Assembly: GCF_001854225.1 (NCBI RefSeq)
Contig: NZ_CP015208.1
Span: 434,001-498,000, forward strand
Direction of reading: 5' to 3'
DNA: 64,000 nt
Origin: Candidatus Rhodoluna planktonica
GTDB lineage: Bacteria > Actinomycetota > Actinomycetes > Actinomycetales > Microbacteriaceae
Position numbers and translations under genes: made by a program. Position 1 is the stretch's first letter. Every line of letters begins with the position of its first letter. The notes beneath the pieces are model-generated. The model saw only the letters and a program-made list of their open reading frames with translations, did not search any database and was not told where the DNA came from. Positions 34,092-42,625 of this stretch are shown here, one piece after another.

Positions 34092-34601
34092 TTGGTCAAG
34101 GCCCACGGCTTAAAGGGAGCGTTCAAACTCGAGCTTTACACTGATAGCCCCAAGGAGCGCTTTGCGCCCGGGGCCAAGTTGAACCTTCAGGTTCCCGAAA
34201 CTTCACCCTGGTTCGGTAAGACCGTGACCGTGAATGAACTTCGCTGGTATAACCAATCTCCTGTTCTTTTTCTCAAAGAAGTTGAAGATCGCAACCAAGC
34301 CGAAACCCTGGTAAAAGCAATCCTGCTCATTGAAACTGATCTTTCCGAACTGCCGAAAGAGCACGATGCCTGGTACGACCACCAGTTAGTTGGATTGAAG
34401 GTCATCCGAGATGGTCTGCAGGTCGGTGTTGTCGAACGACTTGAACACATGCCGGCTCAAGATTTGCTAGTTGTAAAAACCGAGACCGATGAAGTTTTGG
34501 TCCCTTTTGTTAAGGCAATTGTGCCCGAGGTTGATCTTGCTGCCGGTACGGTAACTATTACGCCACCCGGCGGTCTTTTCGAAGAGGTAATCGAGGAGTA
34601 G
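34092..34601 (+). CDS. rimM: Ribosome maturation factor RimM (start uncertain)
   Basis: 16S rRNA processing factor that binds S19. The first canonical start in this frame is TTG 34092 ([16 protein letters not shown], 169 residues), but that removes the conserved LRVGR strand encoded just upstream at 34077-34091. Upstream of it the frame is open through khpA for at least 100 bases with no ATG, GTG or TTG. The real start may be a rare codon: ATT 34059 ([13 protein letters not shown]...) or CTC 34077. Other family features are intact: the PRC-barrel region [15 protein letters not shown] and [22 protein letters not shown]. Confidence 0.85.
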   Translation: MVKAHGLKGAFKLELYTDSPKERFAPGAKLNLQVPETSPWFGKTVTVNELRWYNQSPVLFLKEVEDRNQAETLVKAILLIETDLSELPKEHDAWYDHQLVGLKVIRDGLQVGVVERLEHMPAQDLLVVKTETDEVLVPFVKAIVPEVDLAAGTVTITPPGGLFEEVIEE

Positions 34602-34603
34602 TT

Positions 34604-35299
34604 ATGCGCATCGACGCTATTTCGATCTTCCCCGATTATTTTCAAGCGCTAGATCTTTCGCTACTCGGCAAAGCCCGCGAGAAAAACATCATCGATTTTT
34701 CAGCTCACGATTTACGTGATTACACCCACGATAGACACCGAACCGTAGACGATACGCCTTACGGCGGTGGTGCTGGCATGCTTATGAAACCCGAGCCTTG
34801 GGGTGAGGCTTTGGACGACATCTTGCCTGCCGACAAATCCGCCATTGTCATTTTTACCTCTCCCGCCGGAGAGCAATTCAAGCAGTCGACCGCGGTCGAA
34901 CTAGCCCAGGCATCTCATCTCGTTTTTGCCTGCGGTCGATATGAGGGCATTGATCAGAGAGTCGTCGATTACGCGGCAACCAAGGCTTCAGTTCGCCTAA
35001 TTAGTCTCGGAGACTATGTTCTAAATGGCGGAGAAGTAGCTGCCTTGGCCATGATTGAGGCGATTTCGCGGCTCATTCCGGGGGTTATCGGAAATGCCGA
35101 AAGCCTAATCGAAGAATCCCATTCTGATGGATTACTTGAATACCCCAGCTACACAAAACCAGCATCTTGGCGCGGGTTTGATGTTCCTGAGGTTTTGCTC
35201 AGCGGAAACCACGCACTGATTGCTAGTTGGCGACGCGAGCAGCAGATCGAAAGAACCCGGATGGTTCGACCCGACCTGTTGCCGAAAAGCGATCAATAG
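34604..35299 (+). CDS. trmD: tRNA (guanine37-N1)-methyltransferase TrmD
   Basis: 231-residue SPOUT methyltransferase that makes m1G37 and prevents frameshifting. N-terminal [30 protein letters not shown]; the trefoil-knot SAM site [15 protein letters not shown] and [21 protein letters not shown]-terminal [25 protein letters not shown]. All family blocks are present. It lies 2 bases after rimM. Confidence 0.97.
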   Translation: MRIDAISIFPDYFQALDLSLLGKAREKNIIDFSAHDLRDYTHDRHRTVDDTPYGGGAGMLMKPEPWGEALDDILPADKSAIVIFTSPAGEQFKQSTAVELAQASHLVFACGRYEGIDQRVVDYAATKASVRLISLGDYVLNGGEVAALAMIEAISRLIPGVIGNAESLIEESHSDGLLEYPSYTKPASWRGFDVPEVLLSGNHALIASWRREQQIERTRMVRPDLLPKSDQ

Positions 35300-35308
35300 G
35301 TCTAAACT
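35279..35308 (+). promoter_or_regulatory. Putative rplS promoter
   Basis: TTGCCG (35279-35284) and TAAACT (35303-35308) with an 18-base spacer. It overlaps the end of trmD and would start transcription about 110 bases before rplS, giving the leader that contains the hairpin at 35323-35355. Confidence 0.45.
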
Positions 35309-35322
35309 TTATAAGTTGTCTG

Positions 35323-35355
35323 CCGATGAAAACTCTGCCGCAGGGGAGTTTTCGG
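35323..35355 (+). promoter_or_regulatory. Hairpin in rplS leader
   Basis: gaaaactc (35328-35335) pairs perfectly with gagttttc (35346-35353), and flanking ccg/cgg can extend it. No T-run follows. Its position 70 bases before rplS suggests a leader element for L19 autoregulation or a processing site. Function is inferred only. Confidence 0.45.
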
Positions 35356-35424
35356 CCAAAGGACATCGAATCATCAAACTAAACCGTTATTGACCTGCGC
35401 GCAGTAGCAGAGAGTGATAAAAGA

Positions 35425-35778
35425 ATGCACATTCTTGACGTCGTAGATGCAGCCTCGCTGCGTTCAGACATTCCAGACTTCCGTGTTGGTGACACCGTAA
35501 AGGTTCACGTAAACATCGTTGAAGGTAACCGCAGCCGTGTCCAGGTTTTCCAGGGCATCGTAATTCGCCGCTCGGGCGACTCGGTTCGCGAGACCTTCAC
35601 AGTTCGAAAGATCAGCTTCCAGGTTGGCGTCGAGCGTACTTTCCCAGTGCACTCGCCAGTCATCGAGAAGATTGAACTTGTTACTCGCGGTGACGTTCGT
35701 CGCGCGAAGCTCTATTTCTTGCGCGATCTTCGTGGCAAGAAGGCAAAGATCCGCGAAAAGCGCGACAACGCCAAATAA
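35425..35778 (+). CDS. rplS: 50S ribosomal protein L19
   Basis: 117-residue bL19 at the subunit interface. [41 protein letters not shown] and [40 protein letters not shown] are diagnostic. The stop TAA (35776-35778) is also the start of the -10-like hexamer of lepB. Confidence 0.97.
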   Translation: MHILDVVDAASLRSDIPDFRVGDTVKVHVNIVEGNRSRVQVFQGIVIRRSGDSVRETFTVRKISFQVGVERTFPVHSPVIEKIELVTRGDVRRAKLYFLRDLRGKKAKIREKRDNAK

Positions 35779-35788
35779 CCTTAGAGCA
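35776..35788 (+). promoter_or_regulatory. -10-like element for lepB, built on the rplS stop codon
   Basis: TAACCT at 35776-35781, 6 bases, then ATG 35788. The first three bases are the stop codon of rplS. No ribosome site is visible. Confidence 0.45.
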
Positions 35789-36540
35789 TGACAAACCTCG
35801 GGCAGTTCGAAGGCCCAAAAAGAAGAGCACCACGCTCGCCGCTAGCAACAAAATGGCGTAGGTTCAGAAAAAACGTATTTGTTTCTCTGGCCATCGACCT
35901 TTTAGTAATAGTGGGCACGGCGTTGGTGCTCTCTCTCTTAATCAAGACGTTCCTGATTAGGTCATTTTTTATACCTTCAGGTTCGATGCTTGAAACCTTG
36001 CAAATCGATGACCGAATTATTGTCAACGAGCTGGTCCCCGATATTGTGCCGCTCAATCGCGGCGACATCGTAGTTTTCAAAGATCCGGGTGGCTGGCTTG
36101 GGCTGGCTCCTGAAATACAACTAGATCCACTTTCGGCTGCCGGAGAGTGGTTGCTGTCTGCGTTTGGAATTGCTGCCCCAGACAGTTCTCAGCATCTGGT
36201 CAAAAGGGTGATTGGCCTGCCCGGCGACCATGTTGTCTGCTGCGATGTTGATGGCAAACTCACGATTAACGGACAACCGATTACCGAACCTTACTTAGCC
36301 CCAGGTGCGAAACCATCCGAGGTTGAATTTGATGTTGTTGTTCCCGAAGGATCATTTTGGGTAATGGGCGATAATCGACCAAACTCCGAAGATTCGCGTT
36401 TCCACGACGATCTGCCATCAAAGGGATTTGTTGGCGCCGAATTTGTGGTCGGCCGGGCATTCGTAATCAGCTGGCCTTTCAGCAATTTCACCTGGCTCGA
36501 CAACTACCCAGATGTCTTCAAAGACGTTCCCAAGCCTTGA
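35788..36540 (+). CDS. lepB: Signal peptidase I
   Basis: 250-residue type I signal peptidase that releases secreted proteins from the membrane. A basic cytoplasmic N-terminus is followed by one membrane helix (about residues 31-55), then the catalytic Ser66 in FIPSGSML and general base Lys139 in VKRVIGLPGD. The later box MGDNRPNSEDSRF is intact. Its last 29 bases overlap the start of rnhB in another frame. Confidence 0.96.
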   Translation: MTNLGQFEGPKRRAPRSPLATKWRRFRKNVFVSLAIDLLVIVGTALVLSLLIKTFLIRSFFIPSGSMLETLQIDDRIIVNELVPDIVPLNRGDIVVFKDPGGWLGLAPEIQLDPLSAAGEWLLSAFGIAAPDSSQHLVKRVIGLPGDHVVCCDVDGKLTINGQPITEPYLAPGAKPSEVEFDVVVPEGSFWVMGDNRPNSEDSRFHDDLPSKGFVGAEFVVGRAFVISWPFSNFTWLDNYPDVFKDVPKP

Positions 36541-37201
36541 ATTTGAGCGCAGCCAGTTTGCTGGTCGCGCTAGGTACCTGATTGGTATCGATGAGGTTGG
36601 GCGCGGGGCAATTGCTGGTCCGGTAGCGGTTGGCGCAGCAATAATCGATTTGCAAAGCGAATTGCCTTGGCCTGCGGGTCTGGCTGACTCGAAGTTGCTT
36701 TCCGAGCGTCAGCGCGAAAATTTGTTTGAACCGGTGTCGAACTGGTCGGTGGCGTGGGGAGTAGGTCAGGTCTCGGCGCAAGAAATCGATGAGCGCGGCA
36801 TTGTCTGGGCGCTGGCCAAATCTGCTGAGCGGGCGCTGGACCAGGTTTTAGCCAGCCCCGAGTTCAGATCCCAACTAGTTAGTGACGGCGCCGCAGTGCT
36901 GTTAGATGGCAGCCACAACTGGCTTGGCGAATCGGCTATGGGGCTACCGGTAACAGTTCGACCTAAAGCCGACCGCGATTGTGTCAGCGTTGCCGCAGCT
37001 TCTGTGCTTGCCAAGGTTACCCGCGACCGACTGATGATTGACCTGGCAAAGTTGCACCCGGCCTATGGGTTCGAGGGGCACAAAGGCTATGCGGCTGCGA
37101 AGCACATCGACGCGATTCAGACCTATGGCCCCAGTGAGGTGCACCGAATATCTTGGCTAAGCAAAATACTCGCTGGGCCAAATTTGTCCCCGAACGAATA
37201 G
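36512..37201 (+). CDS. rnhB: Ribonuclease HII
   Basis: 229-residue RNase HII that removes ribonucleotides from DNA. Metal site YLIGIDEVGRGAIAGPVAVGA (Asp-Glu), the LADSKLLSERQRE box, and the downstream acidic residues LLDGSHNW and RPKADRDCVSVAAASVLAKVTRD. ATG 36512 lies inside lepB (29-base overlap); no better start occurs before the conserved GIDEVGRG block. The stop TAG doubles as part of a -10-like hexamer for the next gene. Confidence 0.95.
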   Translation: MSSKTFPSLEFERSQFAGRARYLIGIDEVGRGAIAGPVAVGAAIIDLQSELPWPAGLADSKLLSERQRENLFEPVSNWSVAWGVGQVSAQEIDERGIVWALAKSAERALDQVLASPEFRSQLVSDGAAVLLDGSHNWLGESAMGLPVTVRPKADRDCVSVAAASVLAKVTRDRLMIDLAKLHPAYGFEGHKGYAAAKHIDAIQTYGPSEVHRISWLSKILAGPNLSPNE

Positions 37202-37212
37202 ACTTGCAGCGA
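37199..37212 (+). promoter_or_regulatory. -10-like element for the DUF2469 gene, built on the rnhB stop codon
   Basis: TAGACT at 37199-37204, 7 bases, then ATG 37212. TAG is the rnhB stop. No ribosome site is visible. Confidence 0.45.
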
Positions 37213-37535
37213 TGGATGAAAACGAAATTGACGACTACGATCGAGCCGCGGAGCTGGCGCTGTACCGCGAATACCGCGATGTCGTAGACACTTTCAAATA
37301 TGTGATTGAAACTGAGCGTCGTTTTTATCTGGCCAATGAGGTTGACCTGCAGCGAATCGATGCGGGCAACGATTTTTACTTTGAGATCACAATGACCGAT
37401 GTTTGGGTCTGGGACATCTATCGAACAGATCGTTTTGTCAACAAAGTGCGCGTGCTCACCTTTAAGGACCTAAACATCGAAGAGCTTTCGGGCAAGGCAT
37501 TCAATTTGCCGAAAGAGCTTGCTGTCGGCGAATAG
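37212..37535 (+). CDS. DUF2469 family protein
   Basis: 107-residue acidic protein of an actinobacteria-restricted family (Rv2901c-like), nearly always found between rnhB and yraN. Conserved core: DYDRAAELALYREYRDVVDTFKYVIETERRFYLANEV and FEITMTDVWVWDIYR. No catalytic motif is evident and the function is unknown. Confidence 0.92.
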   Translation: MDENEIDDYDRAAELALYREYRDVVDTFKYVIETERRFYLANEVDLQRIDAGNDFYFEITMTDVWVWDIYRTDRFVNKVRVLTFKDLNIEELSGKAFNLPKELAVGE

Positions 37536-37596
37536 GTTATCCACAGAAACCTAAAATCCCCCCGTTTCAAGGTCGGGCCTAATTCATCATTGGCCC

Positions 37597-37950
37597 ATGA
37601 ATCAAATTCAAGAACTGGGTAAAGCCGGTGAAGCCCTTGCCGTTGAATTCTTAGAGCAGCGCGGCTACTGCGTAATCGAGAGAAACTGGCGCACAAATTT
37701 TGGCGAAATAGACATAATTGCCACCACCGCAACTCACTTAGTGTTTGTTGAGGTAAAGACCAGAAGCGGGCTTGGCTTTGGCCACCCCTTCGAAGCAATA
37801 ACGCCGGCAAAAATTGAACGAATGCGAAAGCTTGCTCACGCCTGGTGTCGGCAAAATGCCAGTTACGGTTTCAAAATTCGGCTCGATGCAATTGCCATCC
37901 TGGTGTCAAACGGCAAGGGCCACGTCGAGCATCTCAAAGCGGTGTATTGA
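37597..37950 (+). CDS. YraN family endonuclease-like protein
   Basis: 117-residue UPF0102/YraN protein with a PD-(D/E)xK-like fold. N-terminal LGKAGEALAVEFLEQRGYCVIERNWR, then FGEIDIIATTATHLVFVEVKTRSGLGFG, which holds the E...D...ExK triad. Biological role is poorly known. Its stop overlaps the comM start by one base, a common pairing with comM and dprA. Confidence 0.93.
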   Translation: MNQIQELGKAGEALAVEFLEQRGYCVIERNWRTNFGEIDIIATTATHLVFVEVKTRSGLGFGHPFEAITPAKIERMRKLAHAWCRQNASYGFKIRLDAIAILVSNGKGHVEHLKAVY

Positions 37951-39503
37951 TGACCATCGCAATCGCTAACGCAGTTTCACTGTTGGGGCTCAACGGGCAA
38001 ATTGTCAAAGTCGAGGCTGAGGTTGGTTCCGGGCTGCCAAGTTTTTCGCTGGTGGGCCTACCCGATGCCTCACTCAGTGAAGCGAAAGATCGAGTCAAGA
38101 CTGCTATCTCCAACAGTGGTCTCGAATGGCCCCTTCGAAAGGTTCTCATCAATCTTGCGCCGGCAAGCACAAAAAAACACGGTTCCAGCTTTGACCTTGC
38201 AATTGCGGTCTCTGTGCTGGCAAGTTCGGGGCAAATTCGGCAACTAGATCCGTACTCTATTTTTCTAGGCGAGCTCAGCCTCACCGGTTCGGTCAATCGG
38301 GTTAGTGCGGTTTTACCTTCGCTGCTCGCGGCTAAAAAGTTAGCCATCACAAGGGCTTTCGTTCCCGAAGAAAATTTTGCCGAGGCAAAACTTGTCAGCG
38401 ACCTTGAAGTCATTCCCATAAAAAATCTGCTGCAGATCGCAGCGATGCTGGGTGCCAAAAATGTATCCGTCCCAAACTACGAACCCCCGCTCGAGCAGCA
38501 GGTTACCAAGACAAGCCCGTCGGTACTTGCGCCTGACATGGCAGATGTGCAAGGTAATTCGCTAGCCATCTGGGCCTGCACGGTGGCTGCTGCAGGAGGC
38601 CATCATCTTCTGCTCGTTGGCCCACCAGGTGTCGGCAAAACACTGATCGCCTCGCGAATCCCGACAATTTTGCCACCGCTCACGCACGATGAATTACTCG
38701 AGTCAATTGCCATAAGGTCTTTGGCAGCCAAGACTCTAACCGCTCAATGGGGTCGCGATTTGGCCGATCTAAGTCGGGCTTTTGAAGCGCCACATCACTC
38801 CGCCAGCGCAGCGGCGCTGATCGGAGGTGGCATGGCCAATCCGGTTCCCGGAGCCATTTCACTGGCGCACAACGGGGTGCTGTTTTTAGATGAGGCACCA
38901 GAGTTTGCCCAAAACGTTCTCGAATCTCTGCGGCAACCGCTTGAATCGGGTGAGGTTTCGATTCGTCGCTCCAACGGCTCGGCAATTTTTCCAGCAAAGT
39001 TTCAACTGGTGCTTGCCGCAAATCCGTGCCCATGCGGTTTTGCCCTCGGTGGATCACAAAAGTGCAGTTGTTCGGCATCAGCGCGCACTCGGTATCAGGC
39101 GAAACTATCCGGCCCATTACTTGACCGAGTCGACATTCGATTTGTTATGGCTCAAAGTTCGAAAACCGCCACCGAGCCTGCGGCCAGTTCCAGAGAAATT
39201 CGCGAGCGAGTAATCGCAGCTCGAAAAATCTCGGCCAACCGGTTAGCCAAGTATGGGCTTAGCCTCAATTCGCAAATTCCACCGAAATTGCTTCGCACCA
39301 ACTTTCGCCTCGACAATCAAGTTGCTCAGAAACTCAATTTCGCTCTACAGCGCGGCACGATTAGTCAACGAGGGTTTGATCGTTGCCTTCGCTTAGCCTG
39401 GACAATCGCCGATCTAAATAATCACGAGCAGCCAACCAAAGACGATCTTGACGGTGCCTTGCTGCTGCGCGGCTCAGATCAGCCTTTGGGGGTTGGCATA
39501 TGA
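37950..39503 (+). CDS. comM: YifB/ComM family AAA+ ATPase (Mg-chelatase-like)
   Basis: 517 residues from ATG 37950 (tgATGa overlap with yraN); the frame is open from 37845, but only this start gives the family N-terminus IAIANAVSLLGLNGQIVKVEAEVGSGLPSFSLVGLPDASLSEAKDRV. Domains: N-terminal Lon-protease-like fold, AAA+ core with GPPGVGKT and LFLDEAPEF, and the C-terminal Mg-chelatase subdomain (FDRCLRLAWTIADLN). Cysteines NPCPCG and CSCS form a likely zinc site. ComM helicases aid branch migration during natural transformation in some bacteria; a role here is not shown. Confidence 0.93.
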   Translation: MTIAIANAVSLLGLNGQIVKVEAEVGSGLPSFSLVGLPDASLSEAKDRVKTAISNSGLEWPLRKVLINLAPASTKKHGSSFDLAIAVSVLASSGQIRQLDPYSIFLGELSLTGSVNRVSAVLPSLLAAKKLAITRAFVPEENFAEAKLVSDLEVIPIKNLLQIAAMLGAKNVSVPNYEPPLEQQVTKTSPSVLAPDMADVQGNSLAIWACTVAAAGGHHLLLVGPPGVGKTLIASRIPTILPPLTHDELLESIAIRSLAAKTLTAQWGRDLADLSRAFEAPHHSASAAALIGGGMANPVPGAISLAHNGVLFLDEAPEFAQNVLESLRQPLESGEVSIRRSNGSAIFPAKFQLVLAANPCPCGFALGGSQKCSCSASARTRYQAKLSGPLLDRVDIRFVMAQSSKTATEPAASSREIRERVIAARKISANRLAKYGLSLNSQIPPKLLRTNFRLDNQVAQKLNFALQRGTISQRGFDRCLRLAWTIADLNNHEQPTKDDLDGALLLRGSDQPLGVGI

Positions 39504-40741
39504 CTGATACCGCCGAAGCCATGCTTGACAAATTACCATCGGTCGGGCTCGAAGACTTGCGACAAATCAACTGGGCAGATCCCGGAGAGCAACTTGAGCA
39601 TTTTGCTCGAATTGCTCTCTCAGTATTTTCCGAACCGTCTGATTCGCATATGGCGTTCCTAATAGCCACCTTTGGTGCGGTTCGAACACTTAGTTTGTTG
39701 CTCGGGGTTGATTCAATTTCGGCTTTGCAAGAGGAGTTTTCGCTGACTGCAGATGACGAAGAGTTCGCAACTAAGCATCAACGCGCTGTGCAGCGATATC
39801 AGCCCAGAATTTCACTGCGATCGGTGCAGAACGCAATCGCGATAACCCAAGCAAATAAAGCCCGCACTTTACTGCCAAGTGATTTGAGTTTTCCATTCGG
39901 CCTTCACGACTTAGACAATCACGCTCCCTGGCTGCTTTGGTCTAAAGGCAATTTGAGTGAGGTTAGTTGCGAGTCGTCGGTTTCAATCGTCGGCACCAGA
40001 ACAGCCTCTGAATATGGTCGAAACTGCACCCGGCTCTTTTCAGAAATTGCAGCACAAGAGAATTTCACCGTTATTTCTGGGGGAGCGTTAGGTTGTGATG
40101 CCGAAGCTCATACTGCTGCAATCGAAGCGGGAGGAAATACAGTTGCCTTTTTTGCAGGCGGTATTGATTTGCTTTATCCGTGGCAAAACCAAGATCTATT
40201 TCAAAGAATCATCTCTCACGGCCTTCTAATCAGTGAGTCGCCACCCGGTGTGGCACCAACGAAATGGCGGTTTCTGCGACGCAATCGACTCATAGCCGCA
40301 GCATCTCGGGCAACCCTGGTGGTAGAGGCTGGTTGGCGCTCGGGCACCCAAAACACTGCCAACGCAGCCGCTGGACTGGGCCGAGATGTGGCAATAGTGC
40401 CTGGCCCCATTGATTATTTCGGATCCCAAGGAAGCTTCCGCATTTTCAGTTCGATGCCGACATCTCTGGTTTATGACAGAGAAAGTTTCTTAACATTTCT
40501 GGGTCGCGATGAACTGCCCACCGAGGCCAGGGTGGCAGATTTTTTAGGAAGCCTAGATTTGCGTTGTCTCGATGCACTTACCGCAACTCCCAAAAGCACT
40601 TTAGCTTTGGCTAAAGAATCTGGCATGAGTGAGTTCGAAACGAATATGGCTCTCGCTTCCTTAGAACTCGTCGGGCTGACCAAACGGACATCGGGTGGTT
40701 GGCGTCGGGATAAACCAAAAGTTGCTAAACCAGACCATTAG
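39500..40741 (+). CDS. dprA: DNA-processing protein DprA
   Basis: 413-residue DprA/Smf protein that loads RecA on incoming single-stranded DNA. The Rossmann-like core has VSIVGTRTASEYGRNCTRLFSEIAAQ, VISGGALGCDAEAHTAAI, SESPPGVAPTKWRFLRRNRLIAAAS and a C-terminal winged-helix region (LTATPKSTLALAKESGMSEFETNMALASLELVGL). ATG overlaps the comM stop by 4 bases. The TAG stop is shared with the -10-like element of xerC. Confidence 0.94.
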   Translation: MTDTAEAMLDKLPSVGLEDLRQINWADPGEQLEHFARIALSVFSEPSDSHMAFLIATFGAVRTLSLLLGVDSISALQEEFSLTADDEEFATKHQRAVQRYQPRISLRSVQNAIAITQANKARTLLPSDLSFPFGLHDLDNHAPWLLWSKGNLSEVSCESSVSIVGTRTASEYGRNCTRLFSEIAAQENFTVISGGALGCDAEAHTAAIEAGGNTVAFFAGGIDLLYPWQNQDLFQRIISHGLLISESPPGVAPTKWRFLRRNRLIAAASRATLVVEAGWRSGTQNTANAAAGLGRDVAIVPGPIDYFGSQGSFRIFSSMPTSLVYDRESFLTFLGRDELPTEARVADFLGSLDLRCLDALTATPKSTLALAKESGMSEFETNMALASLELVGLTKRTSGGWRRDKPKVAKPDH

Positions 40742-40751
40742 GCTTGCCACG
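40739..40751 (+). promoter_or_regulatory. -10-like element for xerC, built on the dprA stop codon
   Basis: TAGGCT at 40739-40744, 6 bases, then GTG 40751. TAG is the dprA stop. No ribosome site is present. Confidence 0.45.
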
Positions 40752-41656
40752 TGGTTACTTTCGCCGCTGCAGTTAATAGTTTTAGCGACTATCTCAAACA
40801 CGAGCGCGGCTATTCGAACAACACGGTCAAGGCCTATCTGAACGACTTGGCCGACTTGCAAGGTGTTTTGGATGACTACCTAACTGAAGATCTGAGCCTG
40901 ATAAGTACCGAATCGCTTCGAGAATGGCTGTGGCAGCTGAATCAGCGCGACTTGGCCAAGAGCTCTATTGCCAGGAAAAGTGCCTCGATCAGAGCATTCT
41001 TTGCCTGGGCAAATGACAAAAAATTGGTCGATCAAAATCCTGCAGCTCGGCTAAAGTCGCCAAAAGCTTCTAGAACTCTGCCCAAAGTTGTTTCGGCAAC
41101 GGCTATCAATGAATTACTAAACGAAATGGCAGTCCAAGCCCAAGGATCAGATCCCCAGTTGATGCGCGATTATGCCGTTGTCGAACTGCTCTATTCGAGT
41201 GGTCTTCGAGTTAGCGAATTAGTCGGCCTCGATCTGGACAGTGTTGATTTTTCCAGAAACTTGCTAAGGGTAACCGGCAAAGGCTCTAAAGAGCGACTGG
41301 TGCCTTTTGGTGCTCCAGCAAAACACGCGGTTGAAAATTGGCTAGTTCGCGGTCGTGAAACTCTGCGTCATGAACAGCTAACTGACGCGTTGTTTTTGAA
41401 TTCGCAAGGTAAACGATTGGGCGTGCGCCAGGTTTATTCGCTGGTAGCTAAGCAGTTGTCCCAAACTCCAACAGGTGCCGCCGGTCCACACTCGCTTAGA
41501 CACAGCGCCGCAACACACCTTCTTGACGGTGGTGCTGACTTGCGCGCGGTCCAAGAACTGCTGGGACATGCCAGCCTAGGCACGACACAGATTTACACCC
41601 ACGTTTCAATCGACCGCTTGAAGTCCGGTTATAAATCTGCGCATCCACGAGCGTAA
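40751..41656 (+). CDS. xerC: Tyrosine recombinase XerC
   Basis: 301-residue site-specific recombinase that, with XerD, resolves chromosome dimers at dif. N-terminal SAM-like core-binding domain (FSDYLKHERGYSNNTVKAYLNDLADL). Catalytic residues: Arg153 (SSGLRVSEL), Lys in GKGSKERLVPF, HSLRHSAATHLLDGGADLR (His and Arg), HASLGTTQIYTHV (His and Tyr nucleophile). Its place after dprA is the standard actinobacterial location, so it is the housekeeping XerC and not the integrase of the tmRNA islet. Confidence 0.93.
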   Translation: MVTFAAAVNSFSDYLKHERGYSNNTVKAYLNDLADLQGVLDDYLTEDLSLISTESLREWLWQLNQRDLAKSSIARKSASIRAFFAWANDKKLVDQNPAARLKSPKASRTLPKVVSATAINELLNEMAVQAQGSDPQLMRDYAVVELLYSSGLRVSELVGLDLDSVDFSRNLLRVTGKGSKERLVPFGAPAKHAVENWLVRGRETLRHEQLTDALFLNSQGKRLGVRQVYSLVAKQLSQTPTGAAGPHSLRHSAATHLLDGGADLRAVQELLGHASLGTTQIYTHVSIDRLKSGYKSAHPRA

Positions 41657-41721
41657 TTGCACGTGCGGTCGAGATAAAGCAACTGACGCTAGAACTAAAA
41701 GGCTCAAAAGCCGAAGGTAAT

Positions 41722-42354
41722 TCAATTGACCGAGCCGAAACTCTTGAGCCTGCTTAGTTGAATTTCACCGTAGGCAATTTCGGGGCTCAGATATCCCAGT
41801 TCACTGCGTAGTGAAAAGTGCAGGCAGGGTGGTAATTCACAATGCCAAACATAGTTTGTGGCCGGGGTGCAAACTACTCCAACGAGTTCGCCTCGCTTAA
41901 CAGAATCGCCTTTTTTGAAGGATGAGCAAACCGGTTCGAATTCGGAACGGAAGCCATTTGGGTGTTCGATAGAAACTAACGACCTTGAGCCCAGAACCTG
42001 GCTGTAAATAACATAGCCATCTTCTGGACTAAACACTCCTGCCGAGATTTTCGTGTTCAGATCAATGCCCCGGTGTCCTTGGGAGTATTCGGTTTTGGGG
42101 GCCATAAAAGGTTTCACGATGGGCCCAGGTTTAGCTGTTGGCCAAGACCAGTCGAGGCCCGCATCGAATTTGCCTGAATAGGGCAGCGGCTGGATGCGAT
42201 TCTGCTCAGTGGCAGATAACACTGTTTGACTTGCCGATTGGGGTACTGGTTGGCCTTCGGTCAATACTTGAGATTTGGCCAAAAAAGTTGGCTGAATCGG
42301 CGGCAAGGCCACAATGCCGATAAGCATGGCCGCACCCAAGGTTAAAAACTTCAT
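41722..42354 (-). CDS. Secreted M23-family peptidase (LytM fold)
   Basis: 210 residues with an N-terminal membrane/signal segment (MKFLTLGAAMLIGIVALPPI). The M23 domain follows: GHRGIDL supplies the first zinc ligands (His94, Asp98), and CLHFSLR supplies His179. The first His of the usual HxH is Cys177 here. Such a change occurs in related actinobacterial proteins, to my recollection, and may mean altered or lost catalysis. Probable cell-wall endopeptidase or regulator. It is divergent from rpsB, as in many actinobacteria. Confidence 0.85.
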   Translation of the reverse strand: MKFLTLGAAMLIGIVALPPIQPTFLAKSQVLTEGQPVPQSASQTVLSATEQNRIQPLPYSGKFDAGLDWSWPTAKPGPIVKPFMAPKTEYSQGHRGIDLNTKISAGVFSPEDGYVIYSQVLGSRSLVSIEHPNGFRSEFEPVCSSFKKGDSVKRGELVGVVCTPATNYVWHCELPPCLHFSLRSELGYLSPEIAYGEIQLSRLKSFGSVN

Positions 42355-42592
42355 GAAACAAGAATGAACTTTCTGTAAACCAGGCGACCGAGTCGCTAAA
42401 AAACTGTGGAAAACTCGGGCTTGACCCTGCTATCCTTGAGAAAGCGGCGTTTTCTGCTTAATCAATCTTGATTTTCAAATCACGTCGACTACGCGTGTCG
42501 AACCAGATATTGCTTGCATCAGTCCATTTAGTTGGCGCAGCAAGTCCGACACCAGGTGTCTCGTGCAACCGCGCGAAACAAATAACTGAACC

Positions 42593-42608
42593 GGCGCATT
42601 TTTGCGCC
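42593..42608 (+). promoter_or_regulatory. Hairpin before the rpsB ribosome site
   Basis: ggcgca-tttt-tgcgcc, a perfect 6-bp stem ending 2 bases before the aagaaagg ribosome site (42611-42618). It may be part of an S2 leader. The rest of the 271-base gap between the M23 gene and rpsB shows no ORF and no other clear structure. Confidence 0.4.
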
Positions 42609-42625
42609 ACAAGAAAGGCACTGCC

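Noticed and set aside
40751-41656. xerC as the integrase of the tmRNA islet
   Set aside because: It is 30 kb away, in the conserved dprA-xerC position, and has XerC-type length and motifs, so it is the housekeeping recombinase.
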